Part shown: one piece after another, positions 42,691 to 55,800 of the stretch
Numbering within the stretch: position 1 is the first letter of the stretch
Layout: each line of letters starts with the position of its first letter
Assembly: GCA_000310025.1 (NCBI GenBank)
Contig: FN649741.1
Location: 6,752,881-6,816,880, forward strand
Length of the DNA: 64,000 nucleotides
Reading direction: 5' to 3'
DNA from: Ectocarpus siliculosus
Lineage: Eukaryota; Sar; Phaeophyceae; Ectocarpales; Ectocarpaceae
The notes under the pieces: model-generated
Told to the model about the DNA's origin: nothing
The model's database searches: none
Seen by the model: the letters and a program-made list of their open reading frames with translations, nothing else
Made by a program: the position numbers and the translations under genes

Positions 42691-45285
42691 GTAGGTGGGT
42701 GGGTTCAAGCAACATTAGGCAACACCGTCGATGGGTGTAGTAGGTGTCATCACCACGGTCAACTCCTCTCGGTGGTCAAAACCATACCGCAGCTCTACAA
42801 TTTTGTTCCGTGACACAGTAGGAGACCAGTGTTTTGATCAAAACGCTAGTTCGTAGACATCATTTCGATGCCTTGCGTAGGCAGGTAGACACCGAACAGG
42901 GGGGTTAATTCACTTGCAAGGACAGGATTTACAGTAAAGTGGCGTGTGATTACAGCAAGATTTTTCACCTCTTCGAAGTGAGTGGCCTATCACCCCGTTG
43001 GTTCAGTTGGTGAATGTGAAACCACAATCGGATGCGGCGCCGCACCCCCTTACAGTACCTCCCTGAAGAATTTGTTAACAAGAGCGACCGATTTTGTTGG
43101 AAAGGAAAAAGTTTGCTTCGTAGGTTAATATTGGTGACAGCAGGTTTGCTGGATCGGTGTGAAAGACATTGCGAATTGCGATATTTTTCACGTTTCGCAG
43201 AAGTCGATCTCAACGGGATAGATTGTCGTTTCCTGGCCCTGGCGGTAGACCTTTCGCGTGGTGGCGCAATCACTGGCCCCATATCCTAATCTCTTTTCCG
43301 ATCCGCGGTGTACGCAATGCAATCCTGGAACGGGTCACGACGCCCAAAACTCAGTCGCCTCCGCTGTAGCGGGAAGAAGGCATGATTGGTATGATTGTAC
43401 CCAGGTCATCGCGAGGCGGCGTGGAGTCCGTGACTTTGCTAATATCATAGCACAGAACGTCGTCTGTGCATGTTGTTGGGCTCGCCGCGCGTTGTAGATC
43501 ACCATAGAGGGCGTGATCGATAACGTGTGCGCCCAAGAAACGTGCGCTCCCGGAGATGAAGGGTACACCTGTGGTAAGAGAGCATAAGCCCCAAAGCGTA
43601 CTCCGTGTAAACTATCGTTCAGGTCCATCCTCTCCATCGAAGAGGCTACGAATTGACACTGACCCATTGTCTATAGGTTCATCCTGACAACAAGTGCTTC
43701 TCGATGTTTAGGAACAAGATGCGACCTTGATTTAGCATGCCCAGGTGCGCCGAGACGCCATCTGCCATGGATATTTTTCGTTTGTGGTTTCAGCTGATGG
43801 CCTACGAAGGCAGTGGGCAGACATGCATCATCATGTTCTATTACTAACTCCTAACGATTGCGCCCCGACTCTTGTGTGCCGGCAGGAATCGCATAGCTTG
43901 CACTTTCGACCACCGTTTGTCTCCCAACTCAATGAATACATTAAAAGGCCATTTTCAAGCACTGGTTTCAAAAAGTGGAGAAATTTTCTTCCGACTGATT
44001 GAGTGCACGCATCCATACGACCAAGGAAGGTGGTCTGTCGGTCTTCCCTTGTTGGCTTTCCCGCTCCTCCGGCTGGGGGTAGGATGAAAAGGATGAGTAA
44101 CTGGTTAAGCTCTCGATTGTCCAACCCAAATATCCCCTTCAATACCCGCCTTCCTGGTATCTCGCGGCAGCCGCCACACTTGCGCCTATGCCTGCCCCTG
44201 CATCGGGCAGGGTCGCGCCGGAATCTGCCCAACAACCTACGCCGGCACCCGGTTCGAGCTCAGAAGGTAAGACAGCTCTCCTGTTCAACTAGGCATGCCG
44301 CACTGTAAAAACCAGAAACTGCGCCGTTGAATGTTAACATACCCCCGGCTTTTCTCCGAACATTCCCAGCTCACTACCATCCGGAGTGATTTTTTTCCGC
44401 ACCCAAAACCCTCCACCCTCCTCAAGGCTACGTTATTCTATCCGGTATACCACGGGGCTAGTAGTCATCGCCGCTAGCGAACGAAGTGCCTCAGCTTCCC
44501 CTAGAGGGATTTCCCGACCTCTGGTGCTTGTGGTTTTGCTACACACTGTAGGGGTCATGGTCGTTTGTTTTTCTGTAGTTCTGTTGAAGGATCCGCCCCT
44601 GCCTCGTGGTTGATACCGAGTCGATCGGTTTCGACGAAATCTAGCATTCTCCCCGACAATGTACTTCAGGGGATAGAAGAATAGTACAGCGGTGGTGTCT
44701 CACGCCGATTACGCACACGATCGCGTAGTGTCGCCGCCAATTAGCGCCCGAAAGTGCCCTATTTGTTCTCAGCGTGTGAAATTGCTCGGCACTCCTGCTG
44801 TCTCGTACGGGGTACCATCTGCCTCTATCCCCTTTTCTCACACAATCCCCTGTCACCGCCCTCACACGGGTCGTACAGGGGGGTGACGGTTGCGCCTTGG
44901 AAGTGTACATGGCGTCGCAACGAGACAAGCTTGGTTGCCGACCTAAGCCCGTCATGAACCTCCTGTATGCCTATGCTCTTATTCACGCATTTTTCTGTCC
45001 ACTTTTTCCGGGGGGGTTTCCCTTGCGATTCGGTGTCGGACTTTACTAGAACAACCCCTTCGTCGGGTCCCTCGTCGAGCTCTCGTGCGGTATACTCTTT
45101 CGCAGGATTCGACACTCGCTTGTTCAATATTTGTTTAGTCCACCTAAATGCCTGTGCCCAGCTTGGGCCCACATCATAGGCAGGTTCAGACCGTGGCCGC
45201 TATAGTTTCTGGGCAATGTTTGAGAACGGGAGGCTGTCCACCTTCGTCGTCATGCACGGAGTACCTCCAGTTTTGCCGATAGCCT

Positions 45286-45326
45286 GACCCTCCCCGGTTG
45301 ACCCTCCCCGGTAACCGGGGAGGGTC
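45286..45326. repeat. GACCCTCCCCGG hairpin
   Basis: GACCCTCCCCGG occurs twice (45286-45297, 45300-45311) and then inverted (45315-45326). The second and third copies form the perfect palindrome ACCCTCCCCGGTAACCGGGG plus AGGGT. It is absent from the matching intron of the large receptor, so it arose after the duplication. Confidence 0.6.
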
Positions 45327-46889
45327 GGTCTATGGTTGTCATCGACCCTCCAAAGTACCATGTATGTTTTTGGGAGTTGCACACACACATGTTGTACGTG
45401 TGGTCTTGCGCGATGCGACGGAAGCATCGCAATCCAAGCCCTAAAATACTTCGGATTGATACGTCGAAAAGTCGATGTCCTGCTACCACCCGTTGCCTGT
45501 CGGAGTTCCGCCTCCATCAACGCTCATCGCTGCAATTTCGCTGCTCGTCCGCACAACGAAGGCGCATCGATGCTGGGCGTTGTAGTCGGCGCTGTGACCG
45601 GCGCGCTGGCGGTAGCGGGACTCTACCTTTTCCTACGTCGCCGACGGGGCGCGAAGATCGCGGACCCCGACCCGCCGGCCCCTCCTTCCAAGGGTGGGGA
45701 CAGCCTGGAGCACGGCCGGGGTGAACAATACCAGCAACGGCAGCAGGACATCCACTCCGATGGGGGATAACGTTACCCGCGACCCGACACCTGCTACCCA
45801 GAAGCACTCCCCGCCGCTGCCCCCGCCGTTTGCGGATGAGCCGCCTCCTGCCCAGCAAGAATCCCCGCTGCCGCCCCCACCGTATGCGCATGATGGTGCA
45901 CACCAGCGTGATGCTCTGCCTCCGCCATCCCCAAACAGGCATGACGGCGGTACGCGACCACACCTCGGTCGATATGTTGCCTATTTAATGGTCTGTTGGA
46001 ATGTCGATAGGCGAGGCGTGTCACCTATCGATAGGTATCGTTATTTGTCGGAGATGGAATAGACTGACTGATGTTTGTTGTACAGTAAATTTGAGAGTTT
46101 ATCACATCATTGGTGGAAAACTGGGACTGTACATGTCGTTTCCCCCCCTAATTTCTCCAAAATTCTGGACATCAGAGAATGCGAGCACACGTGCACCAGT
46201 TTCGTAGGTCGTAGCGAGTGTGAGTGAGAGAGAGGACCTCGGAGTACGTGGACACGCCGAAGGATTGAGGAGCTGGCTAACAGAGAACAGGCGGCCACAA
46301 AAAATTAGTGTTTTTCATCTCATTAGGCTGGAGGCTGGGGACCAGGCGCGTAGCGCGAGTGGCTGAAGGAAGAAGCAGAACATCTGGGCGAGAGGCTCTT
46401 GCCCGGTGGTTGCAGGCAAGAAAGCGAACGCGACGGGCCGAGCGCGACATGCTTCGTGCCGAGACATGTATCCCTTCTTCCTGTGTTCGGCCTGAGGCAT
46501 GCATAGCTGTAGCGAGGGGGGGGGGGGCTCGGGCAGCTATCGCGGCTGTGCCACAGCGCGAGAAACAGCCTAGTGTGAAAAGAGGGAATCGCCCTCGGCT
46601 GACGATGGGGAGATAGTCCCTTAATGCAGAAGGGGGTCTCCGCGCCCCCCCCCCCCGCTCTTTCGAGACCTCTTCTTGTTTGGTAGGCAAGAGAAGTCTT
46701 GTAGGAGAAATCGGAACCCGACCGGGTGGGGGCGAGCGATTCACTTCTTCACAATCCTCTGCGCGTAGTTACACGGGTTCGCTACGTCCGCCACATCAGT
46801 AGAAGTTCCGAGTCCGATAGCCAGAGCGTCCTTATTCTTGGCCCACCTACCGTGTTTCTTTTTGGACGTTTTCCGGAAGAAAATGTGGT

Positions 46890-46960
46890 GAGCAGCGGGA
46901 TTTGAACCCTTGTATTTTTCAACCAAAAGCAGACACTCTGACATCTCTTCGTCGACGCCA
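46890..46960 (-). other. tRNA-like remnant or SINE head
   Basis: On the minus strand a perfect T-arm/B-box GGGTTCAAATCCC (46897-46909) is preceded by an A-box-like TGTCAGAGTGTC (46932-46943). The A-to-B spacing is too short and no acceptor stem pairs, so it is not a working tRNA. It could be a tRNA pseudogene or the head of a SINE. Confidence 0.3.
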
Positions 46961-47449
46961 ATGAGAATATCCTTTCTCTGTTTTGCGAGGAAAGGTCACT
47001 GAATGAAGTGGTGAATATCCGTGCACCAGCGGACGTATTTCGCTCTTCTTGTTGCAATGTGGCGAGGAATTGCCAAGCGTGGCTGACTTTAGCCGGTCTG
47101 CTAGGTTTAACGGTGAGTGTGAGCCTCAGGGCCCGCTTTCACCCTCCCTGGTCACAGCAGACGGAGGGCCTTTTCTTTAAAAACATCTTCTGACCTCGGG
47201 AACATCGTTCGCAGGCACTCGGATCCTAACGGTTGTATTTACGCCAGTACCACTAGGAAGAACCTGTATCCTGGTTTCCACACTAGAGGGACAACAATAA
47301 CAAAACCGGGGTCGTATGCAACACTAGGGGGAACGATTGGCCCCCCGCCCCCCAATGGAGCGGCCAGACTGCAAGGGAAGTGTTACCGTTTTGAAGGTTG
47401 AAAAAGAGCACAAAGAAGATTTCGGGGGTGTTCACGCAGCGGTTTTTTT

Positions 47450-47620
47450 CCACGGAGCGGAGCAGGACGCAGCGGTTTTGACCGCTCCGCTCCGCACCGT
47501 GAAATTTTTCCCTGAGGAAAAACCGCTCCGCTCCTCTGCGTGACAAAAAAACGAAAATCGCTCCGCTCCGTGAGAATTTCGCCCTCGGATAAACCGCTCC
47601 GCTCCGTGGGGTTTGCCAAA
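47450..47620. repeat. GCTCCGCTCCG(TG) interspersed motif cluster
   Basis: The motif CCGCTCCGCTCCG recurs at about 30-40 bp spacing, with an inverted copy (CACGGAGCGGAGC) at the left edge, so the first two copies can pair. The spacers are unrelated to each other. Confidence 0.6.
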
Positions 47621-49422
47621 AATCTGTCCAACAAGCGTTTTTTTCTCGGAGAGGTTTACGCTGCTCCGTCAGACAATCGCGGAAAAAAACGAAATGTAGT
47701 AACATTTTCCCATGGAGTCACTTTTGTTTTCCCACGGAGTCAAGGTATTTTTTGTTGGGAAGGTTAAAGCTGCATCGCCGTTCCAAGCCGCTCGTCGTGC
47801 GGGAGAGCAAGTGTAGTTGTCGAGGTCGAATCTGACTGAGTGAAATTAGGGGCGTATTCGGTCGAGCACATGAGACACCTGGTGATATCAAAGTGCTAGT
47901 GAGTGAGGAATCATCTGCTGTATGTTGTACGAGTTGCAGGAATGTATGACTATGAGTCGAGGGTCCGTCGATTTGTACGGAAGCCGTGCAGTTTCGACGG
48001 ATTTTTCTGACGGTGCACCGTGCGAGGCACATTATTTGACATTGCTTCCGTGGAAAGTCTGGAAGGTTCCTCGGCACAAAGTTTCGGCGGGAACCTCCCG
48101 CATTCCGCAGAAAGCGCTTTCCGTGGGAAGTATCCGGCTCCCGTGGGAGCTTTACGATGTTCCGAGAAACATCAGTTGACACTGCTGTGACGACGAACCT
48201 GCTCGCGATTAGTCTACACTCTACGCAGCCATGATGAAATACGTTGCTTGTCAATCGCGTGTCCGGCTGCGTTTAGTTGCGTCCGTGCAATTAATGACAC
48301 GCCTGGCACAGTATTTTGTGCATATATTATACAAGTACACGTGACAAGTTTCGAGAGAATAATGTTGAAGTCGTTATCGCCTGTACGGTATTATTCTCGA
48401 CACGTGTGATTGCTTGATGTTCCTTGGATAGGTTTGGCTCCAGAGCTCGATAATGGGCCCGCACATACCCTGCCGTCTCGCTCTGCCCCTTCGTGGAATT
48501 GTCCCCTCTGCTACTTGGGAGAGCTGCCTCTCCGTTTCGCTCTGTTTCCCTTCCTAATCTCTGGTACCCACTTCACATGTAACTGTACATTCTACACCAC
48601 CACTTCTCCCCCGGACTTACCGCGTACGGCCGAGCCTTTCGCACTAGACTAATGCGTGTGCGTGAACATTTTGCACTCGATGCATTCAAAAGGACACGAA
48701 GGCGTACGTACGTACCAGATCACGCCACAAGCCAAACAATGGTGCAACATCCGTCATGAAAATCGGCGGTGGTGGCTGCAGCAGCACCCCTTATTTGTTC
48801 GTATGCCTCGTCGCAACACAAGACTGCAGCACCACCGGCCACCCCACGCTCTCTGTACGTACAGCTACGGTTGGAGCGTTATCGATGGGGAGTGTGCGGA
48901 GGAGATCCGGCGTGTATCTACTGCTGTACATTTAGATGCCCAAACGCGACTGATTGAATTTCTCTACACCACGCGTACGTGACAATGTTCACATTCAGAG
49001 GCGGAGACGTTTGTTTGTGATTAGACTCGACCGTTCGTGAAACTGGCGAAGTGGTTCAGCGGCGCGGAACGACAGAAGGTGCAATATGCCAAGTGCGCGA
49101 AATGGTGATGAAATGTGAACGAGCAATCGGTGGACACGTTCACTTGACCGTAGGTCCGATTCCGATGTGGAGTGAATCCTCAGGCAGAGTTCGCCGTGGG
49201 TGTGTTGCTTGGTCTTCGAGTAGGACAAACCCAACCCTTTCGGTTACTGGGTGCCCAGATAGGAACCATCGTCCCTGTGTATTGGGGGAAACTACATGTA
49301 TCTGGGCGGCCGAAACTATGTGAGCTGCGCGTCGGAATCGGTTGAATCAACGTTGAGGCCACTCATCATCTTCTTCAACCTCGTTCTGCAGTCAGGCGGA
49401 TACTACATACAAACGTCTATCA

Positions 49423-49480
49423 GATAAATACGACCTTTATCGACAGTCCTCGATAAACACGACCTTTATCGACAGTCCTC
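49423..49480. repeat. 29-bp tandem duplication
   Basis: Two adjacent copies of GATAAATACGACCTTTATCG followed by ACAGTCCTC, differing at one base. Confidence 0.85.
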
Positions 49481-51194
49481 GATGGTGTGGTGGCGAAGGC
49501 CGAAAAACATTTGGGCCGGCGTTATAAACTATTATGCCACTTCTATTTTGTATTCCAGGGTTAAGTTTTCCATCCACACGTTTGGCGGTGTTTTATCTGT
49601 TTTTGTGTCCCGTACAATGGGAACACATTTCTCGCAGGTTCATGATTGAATTGAAGCACGGTTCAGTTGAATTTGTTTTTTGAGATGGTCAAGGCATGTG
49701 CCCCATGCTTGTCAGCTAACACCACCGAACGAAGCGGAGCGAGGACAGCAGCTACTTAGTATTGGTGAGTCGAGCGAGATAACTGATATGTCCGCGTTGT
49801 CCTGACTGAAGTACGGTGCTCGGGTGCGCCCTACCGTAGGTACGAACAACAACAACTCCCAAGATAAAGGACTCAATCAAATGGGCACCTTACAGGCAAC
49901 GCTCGACGTGAGACTACCTGAAGGCGTAAGGAGTTGGATACCGTTTGTGTCAGATTCCAGTGTCTCATCTGTTTGTGGCACTCATCTCTGCCAAATCGTT
50001 CGTGTGGAACTGCGATCACTGCCAACAGGAAGCCTTGCTTGCCAAAGAACAGACTTCATTCCGAGGACTACGCTGACTGGCTGCTGCTGCTCCATCCCGT
50101 ATCCGCAGTGGCAGCGGCCGTGGCGGTAAACTGCCGGGAAAAGTTCTCGTTCGCATTGGTCAGATGGTTTTCGAGGACAACTTGTGCCATTCCTCGTACA
50201 ACGGTCTCGTGTTCCTGACCAACTCACAGGCCGATCCACCACAGGGTCGACATAAAAGTAGAATTCCTGACCCCACGCTCACGGAACTCTTTCTTAGCTC
50301 TACCGTCAAGGGCGCGCTACGGACCGCGCAGCCCGTGTGGTAGTCGGCGCTGGTTGGTACCTTGAACATGCGTCGTGGCGGGTGATGTCTTGCGTACACC
50401 ATACCCAGCAGAGACAACGCCCTCTCGACAAGAACCTAAACAACAATATTCCTCGGGCAAGACATACTGACCGCCAATGCGCTACACCCACCCCCACCAC
50501 TCTTCCGTCTTGTTGTGGCCCCAAGGGAAAGGCCGCTATTACTTTGCCTGTGATTCAGATTCGCGCTATTTTACGGGGTCTGTTTCCTATTTCATGATGC
50601 AGCTAGAAGACAACATTTCCACTTGAGGTGCTATCTCAATTACACCTTCGAAGCGCGTATCATGCGCACTGTCCTCCCGGGCCTCCATAAAAACAAGCAC
50701 CAAGCCCTGTCATCAGGTGGGCATCCAAAATCTTGGAACGGCATAACTTCCAAGCGCGTCACCATATATTATGTACAACGATGCCCCGCCTCACCCCCCA
50801 CTTCTCTCTGCTGCCGACCCATGGCACAACTGACACACATGCCGTGTCCTCCATGGTCGCATCACGTATCCGTCTGCCCCCACACATGTTTCGGGGTTTA
50901 CGCCATGTGACTCCTGGGAAGCTGACAAAGTGCCTTGATTCCTTCCTAGGAAATGGGCTACCAGCTACCTTCGCAAGTGGTCGGGACCGCCTTTTTCCAC
51001 CGCACTCACTGCTGTGTCGGAAGAAAAAAAAAAGGCCCAACGCGAACGCCACGAACAAGACCGCAGGCACAGCCACCGAGAGACCCAATCGCTCCTCTCG
51101 CTTCAAAAATTCCTAACATTATCAAAAACCGCTCCGGTGACGAGAGACGATCTTGAGGGGGGTCTGGCAAGTTCCCTACAAGGCGACTGACCCC

Positions 51195-52790
51195 CTACTT
51201 TCGTAGCGGCAGGACAGATGCCGGAACCATATGGCTAGCCATCGAGGGGAAGAAGGCCGCACCGCCGCCCACGGCAGCCGCTACCGGCGAGCGCAGGACT
51301 GACTCAACCTCTATCGGGGAGGTGTCGGCCTTCTCATAGTACTTGGGGTTCATAGGCCTGATCGTCGAGTGCGCGACTGCCGCCACTCCCTGCGTCATTA
51401 TGCAGGCGGCAGGAGGATGGGAGAACGGACGGGCCGAGAAACCACAAAACAACTATGAGAAAGAAAAAAAAGAGTTTCGCTGCTCAAATATTTCATGAAA
51501 AATACCTTTCTTGTACCTCCAAACCAAACACGCTTGGAAATAAGGCACCTAGTATTCGAAGGTGGAGTTGTACGTACAAGAAAGGACGAACCAGATGCTG
51601 CACTCTCGCTCGAAAAAAGCACCGCATGGTCGAAGCAATGGCCGATCAATCGGGGGCAAAATTCTCCGTCAATTTTCACTCACCATCAGGCCAGCCATCG
51701 TGTACAGGGTGGAGTCGTAGATGAAAGGGGTTGGGTCGGGGGTGCCCGCAGGGACGAGTTCCATCAGCTTTCCGATGGTCAACGCCTTGGACTGCGATTC
51801 GAACCACCCGCGCGCGCAAAAACCAAGGATTAGGGTTAGGGCTAGGATTAGGGTTAGGGCCCAGAATAGCAAGGGGGCGCGCGATGAATATACTCCAAAC
51901 GTTTCAGCTTCCTCAACACTTCTTACGCAAAGCCTCACGGTCTACAGCGCTATTCTTCTCCGCAGAGGATGCTAACTCCTGGCGCAGCACCATACACCCC
52001 AAATCGGGCCCAGTACCGAAACTGCTTGCTCGATCGTGGCCAACAGAGACGCTGTGAACTCAATAGGAGTTAGGCGTCCTCTGCGGAGTGAGGGTCTACG
52101 TGAGGATCTACACCCCAACAATGGTACGTCCAGCAACACCGAAACATTCCTCCTCCTCCTCGAAAAATCGCCCTAGCGTCAAGGGCACCAAATTTAGGGC
52201 ACCCCCCGCTCTAAGGGACAAGATTATTTTTTCCTTTAGAAGCATGGGTGCCCCACAGAGCGAAAAGACAAAGGGGGTGCAATGCCAAGCACACTTTTTC
52301 CCCGCTGTAAGGACACTTTTTTGTGAAAAGAAAGAACATCAGTTGCCCTACTGCCAAGACCGCGCTGCAAGACTGAGGCCTTGATTTCGTGGGAAGACCA
52401 ACACCGCCACAACGCCAGCGAGACGCTGCCGATAGCACCACGCTGTTCCGAGTGCAGTCGTTCTCTTATCCCTGGAGGCAGCAGCCTTTGTGTGGGTGAA
52501 AATAAAGAGACAATGAGATAACAGCCCGTGTGTGCGTGAAACAAAACAGAGAGAGACAAGGAGCACTCACGTCGATCAGCATCTGAGCGTCTTCTACGCC
52601 CGTGTTGAACATCTTCTGGAATCGGGCCGGGTCCACCTTCTCCAGGAGGTCGTTGATCGCGCTCATCTCGCTCGAGCTGCGCAAGCTCAGGATGAAGCTC
52701 GGTCCAAACAACGCCGCCGCTGATGTGGAGGCCATGAGTCGCCCGTGGATGGGACCAACGTACTTGGTGCCTGTTCGTGGAGACAAAAGC

Positions 52791-52825
<35 letters not shown>

Positions 52826-55800
52826 TAGGGGAGGAGGGGGGGGGGGGGGGGGCGGGGGGGGGGGGGGGGGGGGGGGGGGGNNNNNNNGGGGGGGGGGGGG
52901 GGGGTGAGACAGGGGAAGATGATGCTGCGACCGTAGCAGTTGCTGTGGGTGGAGGTGGTCGAGGTTAACTCTCGGCGATTTTCGTTCGACTCAGTATGGA
53001 TGTCACTCCAAAACGAGGGTCAAGATAAACCGCACTCTCATTTCTACCTGACTTGGACGGTCCATTCACCTTGTAAACTTTAGGGACGCGTCGCATTTCT
53101 CGCACGAACGCAACATTGGGATCTCGATATTCGAAAGGTGGACACTATTGTTGTGTGTACACACCCACGAGCGCCGATCAATAAAGGTCACGTCGAAAAT
53201 ATCCCTTCCATCCGATCAACCCAACCGAATCCCTTCTACAGGCAACACAATCAACTGAAAAAAAACTCGCCCACGATACAGCCGTAGGCAATGGCTGTCG
53301 AAGCTGCGAAGCATCGCCCTGACTTTAGTCAGTTCGTCATCCGCTACCCGCGGAACGTAAACAACTCACCGAACAAGTCAGCCTCGTAGGCAGGGAGAAC
53401 AGCGTACACCCCCCCCATGAACGTGATGGCCAAGAACGTCGAACCGATAAACATGCCCAGCGGGATGGCGCTCTGACGACGCGGGAAAAAAAACACACCA
53501 AGGTCCAGTTCACAAAACAGACACACGTCAAGAAATCGGCGGTGGCGACATGAGAGCATTTCGTGTCACTTTTACAGAGCAACGCGTGAAAAAACGTGTG
53601 TTGCGTTGCAACCGTACAACCTTTGCGACGGAAATATGCTGCGTGAAACAGGTTTCGGCCTGTCCTGGAGTCTCTCCTTGGCTAAGCGATGCTACGCCAG
53701 GGTTTGGTTGCAGCGAATGCGTGCTACAGGCAGTGGCGGCGTGACAAGTCAACGAACAGCTTGATTCACCGTGTGTGGTACACGAACGAACTCACCCCCG
53801 TTGCGATGACGTTGTGCACGATGGCAGGGTCCGCCAGGTACAGGGGGACCGATCCCAAGGTGAACTGCACCAGGCGTGGTGCGGCACAAAGGGTCAGGAG
53901 AAGAGACGACGCGCGACAACGACACACAAGGTGAGCGAGGTACCTGCTGCAATAGAAACGGCCCCGTCAGTTACACTCAACAAGATCGCAAGAAGAACTG
54001 TCCACGGAAAAAAGGCGCGTGTCGTTCACGCTCCGGCACCGCGTGCTCCACATGCCGAAAACTGTATCTTGCTTGGGTACCGTAGGTTGGAATAGAGATC
54101 ACACCACCCGGACCGATTTTCGAATTTCGCTATCTCGGCGGTAAAAGCAGTTACGGTGCCGAAAACGGCGGCGATGGAACCGTCCCATCGAGGGCTTTCC
54201 GAAAACGCATCCTTCAATCTCAGCATCCTCTTCGTCGTGGAGTAATCCGAGTTTCGAAAATCGGTGCAGGGGGTGCGACATCTTTTGCAACATACGGTAA
54301 GCACCAAACACACCAGCAACTACGACAGTGCTCAGAAGAACGCCCGTGCACGGATCAACACCAAGGTCGAAACTCAAGGCGTGCGCTGGAAAATCGCTTC
54401 CATCGTTGAGGCCCGTTGCCATTTATCGCACGTCATGAGACAGAAAAACGAAAACGACATGGAGTCGAAAGGACCGCACGCACAATCTGGAAGGTCAGCT
54501 TCCTCCCGAACTTGTCCGAGAATGCTGCCCATCCGATTCGGCCACCCAGGCTCCCCAGCGCCAGCATCTGCGGGGAAGTCAAGCGTCATGCAGGAAGAGG
54601 CTGAATGAAACAACTCACCGCCATGCAGTCGACCCTAACACTGTGGGGCTACGAACAAAAAAGCGTCCGGTGGGAGAGCCACCGCAGTTTCCAACAGCTT
54701 GCCATCCCACGGCATGACACAACGAGCAATGGATGGATGTTTCAGACACCCCCATCCGGTGGGAGAGCCACCGCAGTTTTTAACAGCTTGCCATCCCACG
54801 GCATGACCGAACGAGCGATGGATGGATGTTTCAGACACCCCCACACAGGGACAATAAATGCCGTCAGTCACGTCTGGTTCATGCAGCCTGGGCCAGCAAA
54901 GAAAAAAGGACACATCGCCACATCCCAGCGCTCTAGGGAGGCCAAGTCAACGGTGATCACGACCAGGGCATTAGTTTATTTGACTACATCACCCCCCCGG
55001 CCACATCGTCACGCCACCAAAAGCTTGGCAGTTTAACGTGGGCTCGAGGTCGGTGAATATCCTAGCCCGGCAGCAGCAGCCAGTACATCGCATGCCTCAA
55101 CTCGCACAGGTACCACACACGAAAAAACAGTCTGCGTGCTCCCTGGCTTGAACTATTTGGGTTGGACGCGGCGGTTAACCGCCGGTAAAGCTCGTACCGT
55201 GTAGGCCGGAATCGTTTTTTCTTACATGCATACGTATTTCCAACTAATTTTGAGTTGATCATTTCGATCCCCGACCCTCCCCTAACCCTCGAAGTGCTCC
55301 CGAATCCGCAGGACAAAACGCTACCTCACCTGGACGTACGCGGAGGCGAAGCTCGCCGTCACGAGGGTGGGCAGGGTGTTGCTGAATACCTCCCCCATCA
55401 TGGGCTTGGCCACGCTGAACAGCCCGAACCCGGTGCATCCCACGAAGAAGTTCGTCACGCCGAGACCGAAGAACTGCGGTGTCTTCATGGCCACGTTGGG
55501 AGCAACGTTGTTCTGTTGCGAGGAGGAGGGGAGGGGGGGGGGGGGGCGAGCGGGAAGCATGTCGAGAGCACGGTTTCAGTCATACGGAGGTTAAGGAAAG
55601 GAGCTGCAGATCGTCGCTGCCACCAGCCTTGCATCTCCTCGAGGGAACGTTCGCTGCCCAACGTTGTCCGTCACATAAATCTCATCTGCAGGACCCCTCT
55701 AACAGGGCAAAACCTTTCTGAACACTGCAGTGATGTGTAGCCTAGGGACATGCATGCATGCGGGGGGGGGTAGGGATAGAGGCACAGCATGATCTCTTCT

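Larger units (their letters stand above)
42450..46000 (+). pseudogene. LRR-less, kinase-less paralogue of the receptor
   Basis: It is collinear with the large receptor over the 5' region (42450), uORF, signal exon (42630-42690), Cys exon (43508-43573), one linker exon (44171-44266) and the TM/juxtamembrane exon (about 45480-45770). The TM helix reads VVVGAVTGALAVAGLYLFL then RRRR. Introns are homologous too, so it arose by DNA duplication. The acceptor used by the large gene before the TM exon is lost (CCAG changed to CCAC at 45488-45489). The Pro-rich region shifts frame near 45760, and similarity stops near 45960 before any kinase exon. If spliced as phases allow it would give a small membrane protein with no LRRs, so a decoy role is possible, but the defects favour a pseudogene. 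Confidence 0.7.
46001..51194. other. No supported gene
   Basis: Neither strand shows a recognisable domain. Present are a tRNA-like remnant (46890-46960), homopolymer G and C runs (about 46517-46528 and 46646-46660), GCTCCGCTCCG motifs (47450-47620) and a 29-bp tandem repeat (49423-49480). A stretch at about 50150-50620 stays open in shifting frames (for example NGLVFLTNSQADPPQGRH) and may be a decayed element. The 3'UTR of the transporter gene should occupy the last few hundred bases. Confidence 0.5.

Noticed and set aside
46277-46744. 155-codon minus-strand frame
   Set aside because: Flanked by homopolymer C and G runs, Arg/Pro-rich, with no domain; likely chance.
50330-50600. Possible GRF-type zinc finger (GRYYFACDSDSRYF)
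   Set aside because: The required Cys/His spacing is not present and the frame is short.
53997-54422. 107-codon minus-strand frame with a membrane-like segment (LLSTVVVAGVFGAYRML)
   Set aside because: Transporter exons 10 and 11 join perfectly in phase and by family alignment without it, and most of the frame lies in a MITE.
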